Assembly: GCA_016841875.1 (NCBI GenBank)
Contig: JAENYG010000012.1
Location: 1 to 64,000, forward strand
DNA: 64,000 bases
From: Syntrophomonas sp.
Lineage (GTDB): Bacteria > Bacillota > Syntrophomonadia > Syntrophomonadales > Syntrophomonadaceae
Direction: 5' to 3'
Shown here: positions 44,373 through 55,000 of the stretch, piece after piece
How positions within the stretch are numbered: position 1 is the first letter of the stretch
How the letters are laid out: the number at the start of each line of letters is the position of its first letter
The notes under the pieces: generated by a model
Told to the model about the DNA's origin: nothing
Seen by the model: the letters and a program-made list of their open reading frames with translations, nothing else
Database searches by the model: none
Translations under genes and position numbers: made by a program

Positions 44373-44403
44373 TTGACTAAATAGTCGTTATTATCAATAA
44401 TAA
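44373..44403 (+). promoter_or_regulatory. Promoter and metal-regulator site ahead of the znu operon
   Basis: TTGACT (44373-44378), 17 bp, AATAAT (44396-44401). A perfect 7-2-7 inverted repeat TTATTAT-CA-ATAATAA covers 44388-44403, overlapping the -10 box. The position and A/T-rich repeat fit repression by a Fur-family zinc or iron regulator; no regulator gene is in the window. Confidence 0.55.
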
Positions 44404-44448
44404 TAATATGTTATCCTAAAGGATGATGCTTACGAGGAGGAAAAAACA

Positions 44449-45342
44449 TTGAAAAAGTCCGTTTCTATATATACTCTTATCCTGGTCGCCCTATCTCTTT
44501 TGATGCTGGCCGGATGCAGTTCGGACAAAAACACGACCGCACCTGCGGATGGAACTCCCAAAGCAACTATCGCCGTTTCTATTGTTCCCGAGCAAACCTT
44601 TGTAAAAGCGGTAGCAGGTGATCTAGTTGATGTGGTAGTCATGGTCCCTCCCGGTTCCAATCCAGAGAATTATGCACCCACACCGCAGGAAATGGTAAAA
44701 TTAAGTAATGCGGTCTTATATTTTGCTATCGGGGTACCTACCGAAAAGACTAATATATTACCTGATATCCATGATTTAAACCCGCAGATCCAAGTGGTTG
44801 ACCTGCCTGCAGCGGTGGCCAGGGTATATCCGGAACGGGAATTTACACCTGGTGAACGTGATCCCCACATATGGTTATCACCCTCAAGAGCACAGGTGAT
44901 CGTCGCTACTATAGCAGATGAACTGAGCAAGATGGACCCGCTTAATGCAGACACTTACCGGGCCAATGCAGAAACTTACCAGCAGCAGCTGGAGCAGCTG
45001 GATAATAATATTAAATCCTCCCTGGCAGGACTGGAACAGAAGTCCTTAATAGTATATCATCCTGCTCTGGGATATTTCGCGGACGATTATGATCTCCGAA
45101 TGGTGGCCATAGAAGAAGAAGGGAAGAATGCTACTGCTGACCATATTCAAGAAATCATTGACCTGGCCAAAAGCGAGGGCATTAAGGTGATATTTTATCA
45201 AGCTTCAGTCAGCAGCAAACAGGCTGACGCCATAGCTGAAGACATTGGTGGTTATACAGAACAAATCGATCCCCTGGCAGCAGATTATATAGATAATCTA
45301 CAAAAAATTGCCGATACCTTTGCCCGGATACTGCAGCAGTAA
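44449..45342 (+). CDS. Metal ABC transporter substrate-binding lipoprotein (ZnuA-like)
   Basis: A 297-residue cluster 9 solute-binding protein. The signal peptide ends in LAGC (lipobox). Metal ligands seen: His in DPHIWLSP, His in VYHPALGYFA and Asp in EQIDPLAADY. The first His of the usual PHxYxPTP motif is replaced: the sequence is NPENYAPTPQE, with Glu in its place, as in a known subgroup. The start is TTG with GAGGAGG eight bases upstream. It delivers zinc or manganese to the permease encoded by the next two genes. Confidence 0.9.
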   Translation: MKKSVSIYTLILVALSLLMLAGCSSDKNTTAPADGTPKATIAVSIVPEQTFVKAVAGDLVDVVVMVPPGSNPENYAPTPQEMVKLSNAVLYFAIGVPTEKTNILPDIHDLNPQIQVVDLPAAVARVYPEREFTPGERDPHIWLSPSRAQVIVATIADELSKMDPLNADTYRANAETYQQQLEQLDNNIKSSLAGLEQKSLIVYHPALGYFADDYDLRMVAIEEEGKNATADHIQEIIDLAKSEGIKVIFYQASVSSKQADAIAEDIGGYTEQIDPLAADYIDNLQKIADTFARILQQ

Positions 45343-45356
45343 AGATAGGAGACAGT

Positions 45357-46127
45357 ATGAAAACGGTTGTGGAACTTGAAAATGTGAGTGTTTATTATGG
45401 AAATGTCCGGGCTATTTCTGATATCAGTTTGAAAATTGAGGAAAAAGAATTTCTAGGAATAATTGGTCCTAACGGCAGCGGCAAAAGTACTGTTTTAAAG
45501 TTAATAGCCGGCCTGGTAAAACCGTCATCGGGAAGCGTCTGCGTGCTGGGGCTGCCACCGTGCAATACTCACGGGAAAATAGGTTACGTCCCCCAGCGCT
45601 TTAATTTAAACCGGGAATTTCCTTTTAGCGTAACGGAAGCGGTATTGACCGGACGTCTTACCAAACACAATCTCTTCCTGCACCGTTATACGGATGCTGA
45701 TTTTACGGCCGTTGAAGATATCATGCACCAGCTGGAGATTTATGATTTAAAAGACCGGCAGATCAGCCAGCTTTCGGGGGGGCAAATGCAGCGGGTACTG
45801 ATTGCCCGGGCACTGGTTATGGAGCCTGAGATTCTTCTGCTGGATGAACCTACCGCCAGCCTGGATGCTGGATCCAAGTCACATATTTACTCGATACTGA
45901 AAGAAATCAATGAGTACATAACCATCATTATGGTCAGCCATGACATGGGAGTTGTATCTTCCTATGTTAAGAGTCTGGCCTGTTTAAATGTAAGCTTGTT
46001 TTATCATGGAGCCCCGGAATTAACTGACACCTTATTGGGCCAGGTATACGGGTGCCCGGTCGAATTGATAGCCCATGGAGTACCGCACCGGGTACTACCT
46101 CAACACGGGGAGGAATACCATGATTGA
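45357..46127 (+). CDS. Metal ABC transporter ATP-binding protein (ZnuC-like)
   Basis: A 256-residue ATPase. Walker A (GPNGSGKS), Q-loop (YVPQR), signature LSGGQMQR, Walker B (EILLLDEPT) and H-loop (MVSHDMG) are all intact. The C-terminal part ends [17 protein letters not shown], a His-rich tail common in zinc uptake ATPases. It lies 14 bases after znuA and overlaps znuB by eight bases. Confidence 0.93.
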   Translation: MKTVVELENVSVYYGNVRAISDISLKIEEKEFLGIIGPNGSGKSTVLKLIAGLVKPSSGSVCVLGLPPCNTHGKIGYVPQRFNLNREFPFSVTEAVLTGRLTKHNLFLHRYTDADFTAVEDIMHQLEIYDLKDRQISQLSGGQMQRVLIARALVMEPEILLLDEPTASLDAGSKSHIYSILKEINEYITIIMVSHDMGVVSSYVKSLACLNVSLFYHGAPELTDTLLGQVYGCPVELIAHGVPHRVLPQHGEEYHD

Positions 46128-46938
46128 CGCTCTGTTAAACTATAACTTCCTGCAGAATGCATTTTTCAGTGCTATCCTGGCCAGCATTGCCTGTGGAATA
46201 ATTGGTACCATCATCATAGAAAAACAGCTGGTAATGATGAGCGGCGGTATAGCTCACACTGCTTTTGGGGGAATAGGTCTGGGCTATTACCTGGGGATAG
46301 AGCCTTTAATTGGTGCCCTGGGTTTTGCTGTCCTCTCGGCCCTGGGTATCCGCCGCCTGCAGCACAAAACGCATATAACCCCGGAAGTGGTCTTAGGAAT
46401 GTTCTGGGCCCTGGGTATGGCTCTGGGTATTCTCTTTATCGCTTTCACTCCCGGTTATCCACCAGATATCACCTCCTACCTGTTTGGAGACATACTTACT
46501 GTTTCCAGATTGGACTTGATAATAACCATAATTATGAATTTGATCATTGTAAGTACCATAGTAGTATTTTTTAACGCTTTTAAAACCTACCTGTTCGATG
46601 AGGAATTTGCCCAGGTGATAGGTCTCCCTACAGCTCTTTTGGAAAACATAATTTATGTGCTTGTTGCCCTGACGGTGGTAGTTTTGATCAGGGTGGTGGG
46701 AATAATGCTGATAATTGCACTTTTAACTGCCCCACCATCAATAGCGCGTCAGTATACCTATAGTTTGCATCATACGATGATACTCTCCATTGTTCTGGGC
46801 ATTATCTTTTGTCTGGGAGGACTGTGGGTGTCTTACGTCATGGGCATCCCCTCCGGTGCTGCTATTATCGTAATTGCAGTGGCCACCTACTTCATTATCT
46901 CCGTTCTTAAAAATCCTGCTCGAGCATCCCATATTTAG
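46120..46938 (+). CDS. Metal ABC transporter permease (ZnuB-like)
   Basis: A 272-residue permease of the ABC-3 family with about eight helices. GGIAHTAFGGIGLGYYLG and FALALGMALGILFIA-like segments and the ALLTAPPSIARQYTYSL stretch near residue 200 are characteristic. I chose the ATG at 46120, with GGGGAGG six bases upstream, over an earlier in-frame start inside znuC. With znuA and znuC it forms a complete zinc or manganese importer. Confidence 0.92.
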   Translation: MIDALLNYNFLQNAFFSAILASIACGIIGTIIIEKQLVMMSGGIAHTAFGGIGLGYYLGIEPLIGALGFAVLSALGIRRLQHKTHITPEVVLGMFWALGMALGILFIAFTPGYPPDITSYLFGDILTVSRLDLIITIIMNLIIVSTIVVFFNAFKTYLFDEEFAQVIGLPTALLENIIYVLVALTVVVLIRVVGIMLIIALLTAPPSIARQYTYSLHHTMILSIVLGIIFCLGGLWVSYVMGIPSGAAIIVIAVATYFIISVLKNPARASHI

Positions 46939-47189
46939 CTGCTCCTTAATAAACACAGTGCAGCTGCCCAGTAAGTAAAAACCAGTTCTGGCAAATATAC
47001 TAAAGTTAATACCGCTTTATTACGAAATAAGGATTAGGCATTAATAATACCGCGCCTGGTATAAAGACTCATTTCATCAGCTTCGGCATCAAGCCTTTGT
47101 CTATCCATAATGCTTTAGATGATTTATCAGATTTTTTTAGAACATCTTTTGAAAAACAGCTACAAATGGTGAACACGAGGAGGATTAAT

Positions 47190-47984
47190 ATGAAATATTT
47201 CATATTTTACGGGCCCACAGCATCTGGTAAATCAGCGCTGATGGAATATCTGCTGATCAACGATTCGGATTACCTGGAGCCCCTTATCTCTTTTACCACC
47301 CGGGCTATGAAAACAGGTGAAAAAGAGGGGACCGATTACTACTTTATAAGCAGAGACCAGTATTTGGAGTACCGTACCGGATGTAAAGTAGTGGAACAAA
47401 TCCAGTACCTGGATCAGTTCTATGGCATTACTTCTGATGAGCTGAAAAGGGTAGAGGCTGCCCATAAGAATGGTGTGGCCATTATGAATTTGGAAGGCAT
47501 AAGAAGTTTAAAGGCCAAAGTTGGTTATCAAAAGGTAATCAGTATATTTATCTACCGGGATTTAAATGAAATTATTAAAAGCATAAAACAAAGCGGTATA
47601 GACAATGCCGAACAACAAAAAAGAATAGCCCTGGCCCAGGAAGAATTAAGAGATATTAATACCTGTGACTATGTAGTATATAATATTAGTTCTTTTGAAA
47701 CAGTCTACCAGCAGCTGCACCAAATTATCCGAAACGAGATAAACTCGCAGCCTATTGATTTTAACATCAAACCCGGGCAGAAATACCAGGATCCCCAGGG
47801 TAATATAGTAGAGATTATCACCGATGCTGCTGAGCACACTGTAAATGGCAGTATTCTGATTATATACCGAGATTTAAAGAGCAAAGCATTATTTGCTCAG
47901 CCCTACGAGAAGTTCTGTGGTAAAAGGGGAATAGGTAAAGGTAACAGTGAGGTTCATTTTAAGTTGATCGAAGACATAGTTTGA
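47190..47984 (+). CDS. Guanylate-kinase-like protein fused to a DUF1653-like domain
   Basis: A 264-residue two-domain protein. Residues 1-185 resemble guanylate kinase: P-loop GPTASGKS, SFTTRAMKTGEKEGTDYYF matching the GMP-binding region, and LDQFYGITSDEL. Residues 200-255 (PGQKYQDPQGNIVEIITDA...ALFAQPYEKFCGK) look like DUF1653, a small beta-barrel domain. GAGGAGG precedes the ATG at 47190; an earlier start at 47097 lacks a site. Not the housekeeping gmk, judging by divergence and the fusion. The substrate is unknown. Confidence 0.75.
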   Translation: MKYFIFYGPTASGKSALMEYLLINDSDYLEPLISFTTRAMKTGEKEGTDYYFISRDQYLEYRTGCKVVEQIQYLDQFYGITSDELKRVEAAHKNGVAIMNLEGIRSLKAKVGYQKVISIFIYRDLNEIIKSIKQSGIDNAEQQKRIALAQEELRDINTCDYVVYNISSFETVYQQLHQIIRNEINSQPIDFNIKPGQKYQDPQGNIVEIITDAAEHTVNGSILIIYRDLKSKALFAQPYEKFCGKRGIGKGNSEVHFKLIEDIV

Positions 47985-47991
47985 AATAATT

Positions 47992-48025
47992 AATAAGTTC
48001 GGTACCTGGTACCAACTTATTTTAT
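47992..48025 (+). terminator. Terminator of the kinase-like gene
   Basis: AATAAGTT, a one-base bulge, GGTA, a CCTGG loop, then TACC and AACTTATT followed by TTATC, eight bases after the stop. Confidence 0.65.
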
Positions 48026-48053
48026 CTGCCGGTGGCGTAAAAGACATCTAGAT

Positions 48054-48090
48054 AATCAGGGAAGCCTATGATAGGCTTCCCTGATTTTGT
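48054..48090. terminator. Terminator of the first CARDB protein gene
   Basis: AATCAGGGAAGCCTA and its exact 15-base complement with a TGA loop, between convergent genes. The AGGGAAGCC core recurs in the terminator at 52000-52024. Confidence 0.8.
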
Positions 48091-48096
48091 TGCTTA

Positions 48097-51000
48097 TTAT
48101 TCGTCCATGTATATTTCCTGGGCCGTGTTTTCATCCCAGCCGGTTACTACATAAGTGCCAATTTTGGTAAATTCTTTGGCCTTGGGATCCCATTCGATAA
48201 GTACCCGATCTCTATTGTACCGAACCGCTGGATTGGTCACACCATTATCCGGGTCAACTTTCAGGTAATATTTGATCCGGCAGTTATTCCAGTTTACTGC
48301 CTGGTCAGGTGAGTATGCATAGTCACCGTTGGTATCGGAATATATAGAATCAAGCTCTACTCCATCGGATACTATGACAATTTTCTTGATCCTGACCTTG
48401 GTATGATTGGTACTGTGATTGCCTGCTTTTATTACAAGATCGGGTGGAAGTATGAAAGAAACTGCATCTACATCTGCATAACAAATTGGCCCCACAGCCA
48501 TAAATTCGTCGACACCCCAGTAGCCGGTAACACTGCTGTAATACCACCAATCTGGCTCAGTGTCAATTTCCAGGTGGGTGATAATTGAATCATTAACTAT
48601 CATGTAGGTATCCAGGTCAAACATACCGTAGATGGCTTCCACTTCATATTCATCGTTATAGTAGGTGCCAGGTATGGACGCACATATTGCCCAGGGTGTT
48701 ATCTGTGCTTCCATACTAGAGAGGATTTCGCCAGTTGTAGAAGTATCTGCTGCAGGTTCAAATGACATATCGCACCTGTCTTCCAGACCTTGATCCAGGA
48801 ATACTCCCTGGATAGCATATAAGCCTCTTCCAGTCACCTGAATTCCCGCATCCATCGAGGTACTGGCAAGGGGCACCTCCAGGTAATAATTGCCATCGGA
48901 TCCAGTGGTAGTTGAAACCAGCACGGTTTTGCTTACATTGACAGCATCAACAGTCATACCGGACATAGGATCACCGTTCTGGTCATATACCGTTCCAAAA
49001 ACATAGGCTTTGTTAGTTGTGTTCATGCTAAAGCTATTGGTTATCGAAGAAGCTACTGACAGGTTAATACTTTCGTTTACTCTAGCATAGCCTATTTTCC
49101 GGTATTTCACGGTGTAAGAGCCGGCCGGGAGCTTCAGGGTATAATTCCCGCTGCTGTCGGTGGTAGTATTGTAATTGGTACCGTCTGCCTGTACGGAAAC
49201 ACCTGAAAGGCCGCTGCCGCCAGATTTAGTTATCCTGCCGGTAAGCTGGGCCTTGTTATCCAGATATATATGAGTATAATCGTCCTTATTGCCTTCATAC
49301 AGGTACTCATCATAAGATCTGCCTTCGTTATAACCCGCTTTCCACACCACCACTTCGTAAGCACCGAAAGGCACATTATAGAAGGAGCAATAGCCATATG
49401 AATCGGTCTCCGCAGTGCCCTGTTGTCCTCCTGCCTTAATTATCACCGTAGCCCCTCCAACGTCATTCTTGCTGGAATTCTGTACCCAAACATAAACCGT
49501 TCCCGGGGCAGAGGGTAGGGTTACGCTCAGTGGTACCGGCCCGGCGGTATTATTGTTTTCATTGCTTTCCTGTATTCCGTTATTCGGATCGACTTTTACA
49601 CTGAAGTTTATGCTGCCGGCTCCTGCCTTCGGGCTGATATACCCGGGGACTCCGGTTATGCCTGTACCTGTAGCAGTATTGCTGGTCATGGATGGAACAC
49701 TATACATGAAACTGGTTTTAACAGAACCATAGGCAGGCAGGTTCAAGGTTTTGCTGCCTACTACGGCCCCATTCACAATAAAGTTCACTGCCGCTCCTGA
49801 AACGGCTACCGGTCCCCGGTTATAGATAGTGGCTTTCAGCTCTGCTTCCCGGCCGGGACAAATATATTCGGTAGAAGTACCGGTTCCGGATAATTCTCCA
49901 ACCGCCAGGTCAGCACGGGCCAGGGGCAGCACTATGGTAGCCTGGTTATCGTTAGGATTATCTCCGGTCAGTTTATGACCAGGATCGATGGTCACCGTAA
50001 AGACCGGATCAGAGGTCAGGTTGTCAGGTGCTGTCCACATCTCATAAGTAACGGAATACTGACCTCCCTGAATGCCTGACATAGTGGTATTCTTGGGATC
50101 CAGCTGCTGGCCATTCACGGTAAAATATCTCGTTATGGATGAGGCTGAACTTTCAGAGGCATTATTGTGGATGGCTGCCATCAACTGTACCTTCTCTCCA
50201 GGTACGATCGCACTGGGCGAAAACCATAAGTCTGCCGCACTAATCGATAAATTAGCTCCGCTGCTTCCTGTTGGCTCTACCGGAATCGTAGCCGTGGCGG
50301 TATTATTACCCTCCTGAGTCTCATCAAAGAGATTGCCCGGATCCACAATCACCTTCACATCGAGTAGTCCACTGTAACCAGCAGGAACATTATATCCATA
50401 ATATACACTGCCCATATAAGGTACCGTACCAGATGGAGTATCAATCTCAATAGGCTCCGAAGGGGTACCATTCACGACAAAAACTACTCGCAGGTTATCC
50501 CCGCTGTAGCCAAATGGCATGCGGGTGTTTTTGTGAATCTTGCTTCTTATCTTTACTACCCGACCAGGAACAATTTTTCCTCCCGATGTATATTCCCAGG
50601 AAATATCCTGATTATGAACCTGGAAATCATATGGTTCTACCGGCACCGACAGGGAAGCTTCCTCACCATTTTCGAGCTCCACCCGGCAGTTCAGAGTGCC
50701 AGTACAATTCCAGGGTACATAATAAGAAATCGCCTTAAAGCCTTCTCCCGATTTTGCAACATAACAGGGCTCTTCAGCAACCAGACTGTTATTAACATAA
50801 AGCCGAGCGCTCGTATATCCATCGCCTCCCTGCAGATTTACCTTCAGGGTAAGCGCACTGCCCGGCTTGGCAATATTGGTGCCGATATCACTGGTGGCTT
50901 CAATAGCAGATATACTTGCATTCGCCGGAACATCATTCGATATGAATTCTATTCCATGAACAAAGGTATCCATCTGAGCACGGTTATTGCTGGCATTAGT

Positions 51001-51825
51001 ATCTGAACTCAGAGCATCGGCCTCTACCTGGGCTTCAAAGCGGAGCGAAACCTGCTGGCCTTCATCCAGGCTCAAATACTTATCCATAGCCATCCGGTAG
51101 TAAGTCTTAACAATAACATAAGGATAATTCATCGATGCATTCATATAAAAAGGCACACTATCCACCAGCTGTCCATCCAACATAAAGTTGACTTTGCCAC
51201 TCCCGGCAACGCCTGGAGTATTATTGATAACTTTCGCCTGCAGGGTTAGCTTCTCACCAGGCCTTATATAACCTCGTCCAGTACTGCTAGTCTCCCCGCA
51301 GATCAGGTCCGCTGCCGATAAAGAGTAGTCGATGGGGGTTTTAGGCAATCCGGTAAACACCGGGGCTGCACCGGTAGTACTGATATAAACACTGCGGGTA
51401 GTACCATCCCAGCTCACACTGCCACCGAAAGCTTCCCCCACGAAACGAAGGGGGGCCAGGGTCCGGCTATTGACAATCCTGGCCGGAACATCCAGGGGTA
51501 CTACCACGCCATTGATAGTCGGGCTAAGTGATCCTATGGTCAGCATGACCGTAGTGCTGCCTTTAATCCCGGTTGCAGTCTGGGTAGCGCCATTCCAGGT
51601 AACCACCGCTCCCATGGCTTCAAAAATAGCCCGCAGGGGCACCATGGTTCTGCCGTTAATAATCATCGGTGGTACATCAAAAGATATTCGCTGTCCGTCA
51701 ACATACACCTTGATCTCATCGCTGCTGGCCTGCAGGGGCGAATAACCTGCGCTGCTGCAGAGCAGAGCGCATACCAGGAACAAACTCAATAACACCCGGT
51801 AACTCTTTCTCCTCATTAATTGCAC
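48097..51825 (-). CDS. Secreted stalk-domain/CARDB surface protein, tandem copy 1
   Basis: A 1242-residue protein. After a signal peptide (1-33) come two copper-amine-oxidase-N-like stalk domains (about 36-150: PPMIINGRTMVPLRAIFEAM and PARIVNSRTLAPLRFVGEAFG). Then follow five or six CARDB-like beta-domains with the hallmark VDPNNGIQESNENNNTA (about 165-800), and three carboxypeptidase-regulatory-like domains (about 805-1040: GYCSFYNVPFGAYEVVVWKAGYNEG and similar). The last 200 residues are unassigned. No sortase motif or membrane anchor is visible. It is a near twin of the next gene, sharing length and order throughout. Role: probably cell surface or matrix; the ligand is unknown. Confidence 0.85.
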   Translation of the reverse strand: MQLMRRKSYRVLLSLFLVCALLCSSAGYSPLQASSDEIKVYVDGQRISFDVPPMIINGRTMVPLRAIFEAMGAVVTWNGATQTATGIKGSTTVMLTIGSLSPTINGVVVPLDVPARIVNSRTLAPLRFVGEAFGGSVSWDGTTRSVYISTTGAAPVFTGLPKTPIDYSLSAADLICGETSSTGRGYIRPGEKLTLQAKVINNTPGVAGSGKVNFMLDGQLVDSVPFYMNASMNYPYVIVKTYYRMAMDKYLSLDEGQQVSLRFEAQVEADALSSDTNASNNRAQMDTFVHGIEFISNDVPANASISAIEATSDIGTNIAKPGSALTLKVNLQGGDGYTSARLYVNNSLVAEEPCYVAKSGEGFKAISYYVPWNCTGTLNCRVELENGEEASLSVPVEPYDFQVHNQDISWEYTSGGKIVPGRVVKIRSKIHKNTRMPFGYSGDNLRVVFVVNGTPSEPIEIDTPSGTVPYMGSVYYGYNVPAGYSGLLDVKVIVDPGNLFDETQEGNNTATATIPVEPTGSSGANLSISAADLWFSPSAIVPGEKVQLMAAIHNNASESSASSITRYFTVNGQQLDPKNTTMSGIQGGQYSVTYEMWTAPDNLTSDPVFTVTIDPGHKLTGDNPNDNQATIVLPLARADLAVGELSGTGTSTEYICPGREAELKATIYNRGPVAVSGAAVNFIVNGAVVGSKTLNLPAYGSVKTSFMYSVPSMTSNTATGTGITGVPGYISPKAGAGSINFSVKVDPNNGIQESNENNNTAGPVPLSVTLPSAPGTVYVWVQNSSKNDVGGATVIIKAGGQQGTAETDSYGYCSFYNVPFGAYEVVVWKAGYNEGRSYDEYLYEGNKDDYTHIYLDNKAQLTGRITKSGGSGLSGVSVQADGTNYNTTTDSSGNYTLKLPAGSYTVKYRKIGYARVNESINLSVASSITNSFSMNTTNKAYVFGTVYDQNGDPMSGMTVDAVNVSKTVLVSTTTGSDGNYYLEVPLASTSMDAGIQVTGRGLYAIQGVFLDQGLEDRCDMSFEPAADTSTTGEILSSMEAQITPWAICASIPGTYYNDEYEVEAIYGMFDLDTYMIVNDSIITHLEIDTEPDWWYYSSVTGYWGVDEFMAVGPICYADVDAVSFILPPDLVIKAGNHSTNHTKVRIKKIVIVSDGVELDSIYSDTNGDYAYSPDQAVNWNNCRIKYYLKVDPDNGVTNPAVRYNRDRVLIEWDPKAKEFTKIGTYVVTGWDENTAQEIYMDE

Positions 51826-51944
51826 CTTCCCTCTCTTATATCTCTTACTTTAGTGACCATATCTGCTGCAGATCTATCTGCTTTTTTCTCTAGTTTCAGA
51901 ATTTACCTAAACTAAATTATAAAGGAAATGTTTCCCAGTAACAA
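51826..51944 (-). promoter_or_regulatory. Promoter and leader of CARDB copy 1
   Basis: On the minus strand TTGTTA (51939-51944), 17 bp, TATAAT (51916-51921), then a leader of about 85 bases to the ATG. The leader and promoter are closely repeated upstream of the second copy. Confidence 0.7.
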
Positions 51945-51999
51945 TTATCTTTCTCCGGCCTTTTGGCTACCTTACCAGGCACAGGTCATCTAAATATTC

Positions 52000-52024
52000 A
52001 GGGAAGCCCATTGCGGGCTTCCCT
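52000..52024. terminator. Terminator of CARDB copy 2
   Basis: AGGGAAGCCC and its complement with a 5-base loop, downstream of the second CARDB gene on the minus strand. Confidence 0.75.
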
Positions 52025-52070
52025 GCTAAGTCGTACTTCCTTAATTATTTCCCTGGATTAAAATAGACTA

Positions 52071-55000
52071 TTATTCGTCCATGTATATTTCCCGAGCCGT
52101 GTTTTCATCTATACCGGTAACTACATAGTTGCCGATCTTGGTAAATTTTTTGGTCTTGGGATCCCATTCTATAAGTACCCGGTCTCTATTATACCCGGCG
52201 GCTGGATTAGTCACACCATTATCCGGATCAACTTTCAGGTAATATTTGATCCGACAGTTATTCCAGTTTACCGCCTGATTAGGTGAGTAGGCATAGTCGC
52301 CAATAGTATCGGGATAAACTGGATCATCCAATTCAACCCCATCGGATACTATGACAATTTTCTTGATCCATACCTTGGTATGATTGGTACTGTGCATGCT
52401 CACCGCTATAGGGATATCCAGCGGAAGTATCATAGAAGCTACGTCTATGACTGCTTCTGTAATCTCATCTACTTCGAGCAAATCAGCGGGACTCCAGGAA
52501 CTGGAAACACTGCTGTACAGCCAGTAATCCGGGTCAGTATCAATTTCCAGGTGGGTAATAACAGAGTCGGTGGCCATTATGTAAGTATCCAACTCAAACA
52601 TACCGTAGATGGCTTTTACTTCATAATCCGAGTTGAACATGGTTCCCGGCATAGAAGCACATTCCACCCATGGTGATACCTTACTCTTAACACTGGATAG
52701 AATTTCACCGGTAGTTTCCGGGGCAGGTTCAAATGACATATCGCACCTATCTTCCAAACCCTGATCCAGGAATACTCCCTGGATAGCATATAAACCTCTT
52801 CCACTTACTTGAATTCCCGCATCCATGGAGGCACTGGTCAGCGGTACCTCCAGGTAGTAGTTCCCGTCAGCTCCAGTGGTAGTTGAAACCAGCACGGTTT
52901 TGCTTACATTGACAGCATCAACAGTCATACCGGACATAGGATCACCATTCTGGTCATATACCGTTCCATAAACGTAAGCCTTGTTAGTGGTATTCATGGT
53001 GATGTTCTTGGTTAGCGATGAAGCCGTGGACAGGTTTATATTTTCGTTTGCTTTAGCATATCCTATCTTCCGGTATTTCACAGTGTAAGATCCGGCCGGG
53101 AGCTTCAGGGTGTAATTCCCACTGCTGTCGGTAGTTGTCTTGTAACTGGCGTAACTGCTGCCCTCTGCCTGTACGCTAACACCCGCAAGGCCGCTACCGC
53201 CAGATTTCGTTACCCTACCGGTGAGCTGGGCCTTATTATCCAGATATACATGAGCATAATCATATTTATTCCCATCATACAGATACTCATCATAAGATCT
53301 GCCTTCGTTATACCCGTTTTTATTGACCACTACTTCATAAGCACCAAAAGGTACATTATAGAAGGAGCAATAGCCGGTTTGATCGGTAACAGCAGTGCCC
53401 TGTTGTCCTCCTGCCGTAATTACCGCCGCAGCCCCGCCAACATTATTGCTGCCGGAATCCTTAACACTGACATATACTATTCCCTGGGCAGAGGGTATAG
53501 TTACGTTCAGTGGTACCGGCCCGGCGGTATTATTGTTTTCATTGCTCTCCTGTATCCCGTTATTCGGATCGACTTTTACACTGAAGTTTATGGTGCCGGC
53601 CCCTGCCTGTGGACTAGTATACCCGGTGACTCCGGTTATGCCTGTACCTGCAGCAGTATTGCCGGTCATGGATGGAACACTATACATAAAACTGGTTTTA
53701 ACCGAACCATAGGCAGGCAGGTTCACGATTTTACTGCCTATTACGGCACCGTTTACAATAAAGTTTACTACCGCTTCTGAAACGGCCACCGGGCCCCGGT
53801 TATAGATGGCAGCAGTTAGCTCGGCTTCTCTGCCACTGAGGATATAGTCCGTCGAGGTGCCGATCCCGGATGTCTCCACCGCCAGGTCGGGGCGGGCCAG
53901 GGGCAGTACGATGGTGGCCTGGTTGTCGTTAGGATTATCTCCGGTCAGTTTATGTCCTGGATCGATGGTCACCGTAAAGACCGGATCAGAGGTCAGATTA
54001 TCGGGTGCTGTCCACATTTTATAAGTAACATAATACTGCCCTCCTCGTATGGTGGCTGATACATTAGGATTATTGGAATCAAGCCGCTGGCCATTTACCG
54101 TAAAAGCCACTTCTTTGCTGGAAGGTGCATTATCAGCCGCATTATTATGAATGGCCGCCATCAGCTGCACCTTTTCTCCGGGTACAATCGGGTTGGGAGC
54201 ATACCATAAATCGGCTGCGGTGATGGACAGGTCAGGCCCGCTGCCTCCTGATGCCTGCACCGGGATAGAAGTCTGAGCCAAGTTATTTCCTTCATTTGTT
54301 TCACCAAAGAGGCCGGCGGCATCAACCATTACCTTCACATTAAGTGGTCCATTGTTTCCTTCTGGAACTGTATAACCATAATAGGCACTGCCCATGTATG
54401 GAACTGAGCCGGAGGGCAGAGTAATCTTTATTGGTTCAGACGGGACTCCATTTACAACAAAAACTACCCGCATGGGATCCACGGTATGGGTGAAAGATGT
54501 GCGGTGGTTTCTTTGAATCTTGGCCGTTATCCCAACCTTCCTACCAGGTATTAGCTTCCCTCCAGAAGAGTATTCCCATGATATATCCTGGCTGCGAATA
54601 ACAAAATCATAAGGTTCCACCGGTACTGCCAGGGAGGCTTCCTCGCCATTTTCAAGTTCCACCCGGCAGTTGAGAGTACCGGTATATTCCCAGGGTACAT
54701 AATAATATATGGAACTAACGGTTTCGGCTCCAGATTTGGGAACGCTGCACTGTTTTTCATCGACAAGACTATTGTTCACATAGAAGCGAACACTCGTATA
54801 ACCTCCTGAGCCCTGCAGCCGGACCTTAAGGTTAAGAGAATCTCCTGGTTTGGCAACACCGCTGCCTATATCACTGCTGGCTTCCAGAGAAACAATATTG
54901 GGGCTGGCCGGAGCATCATTGGATATTAGTTCTATACCCTGGACAAAGGTATTGATCTGGGCATGATTATTGCTGGCATTAGTGTCGGAGCTAAGGGCAT

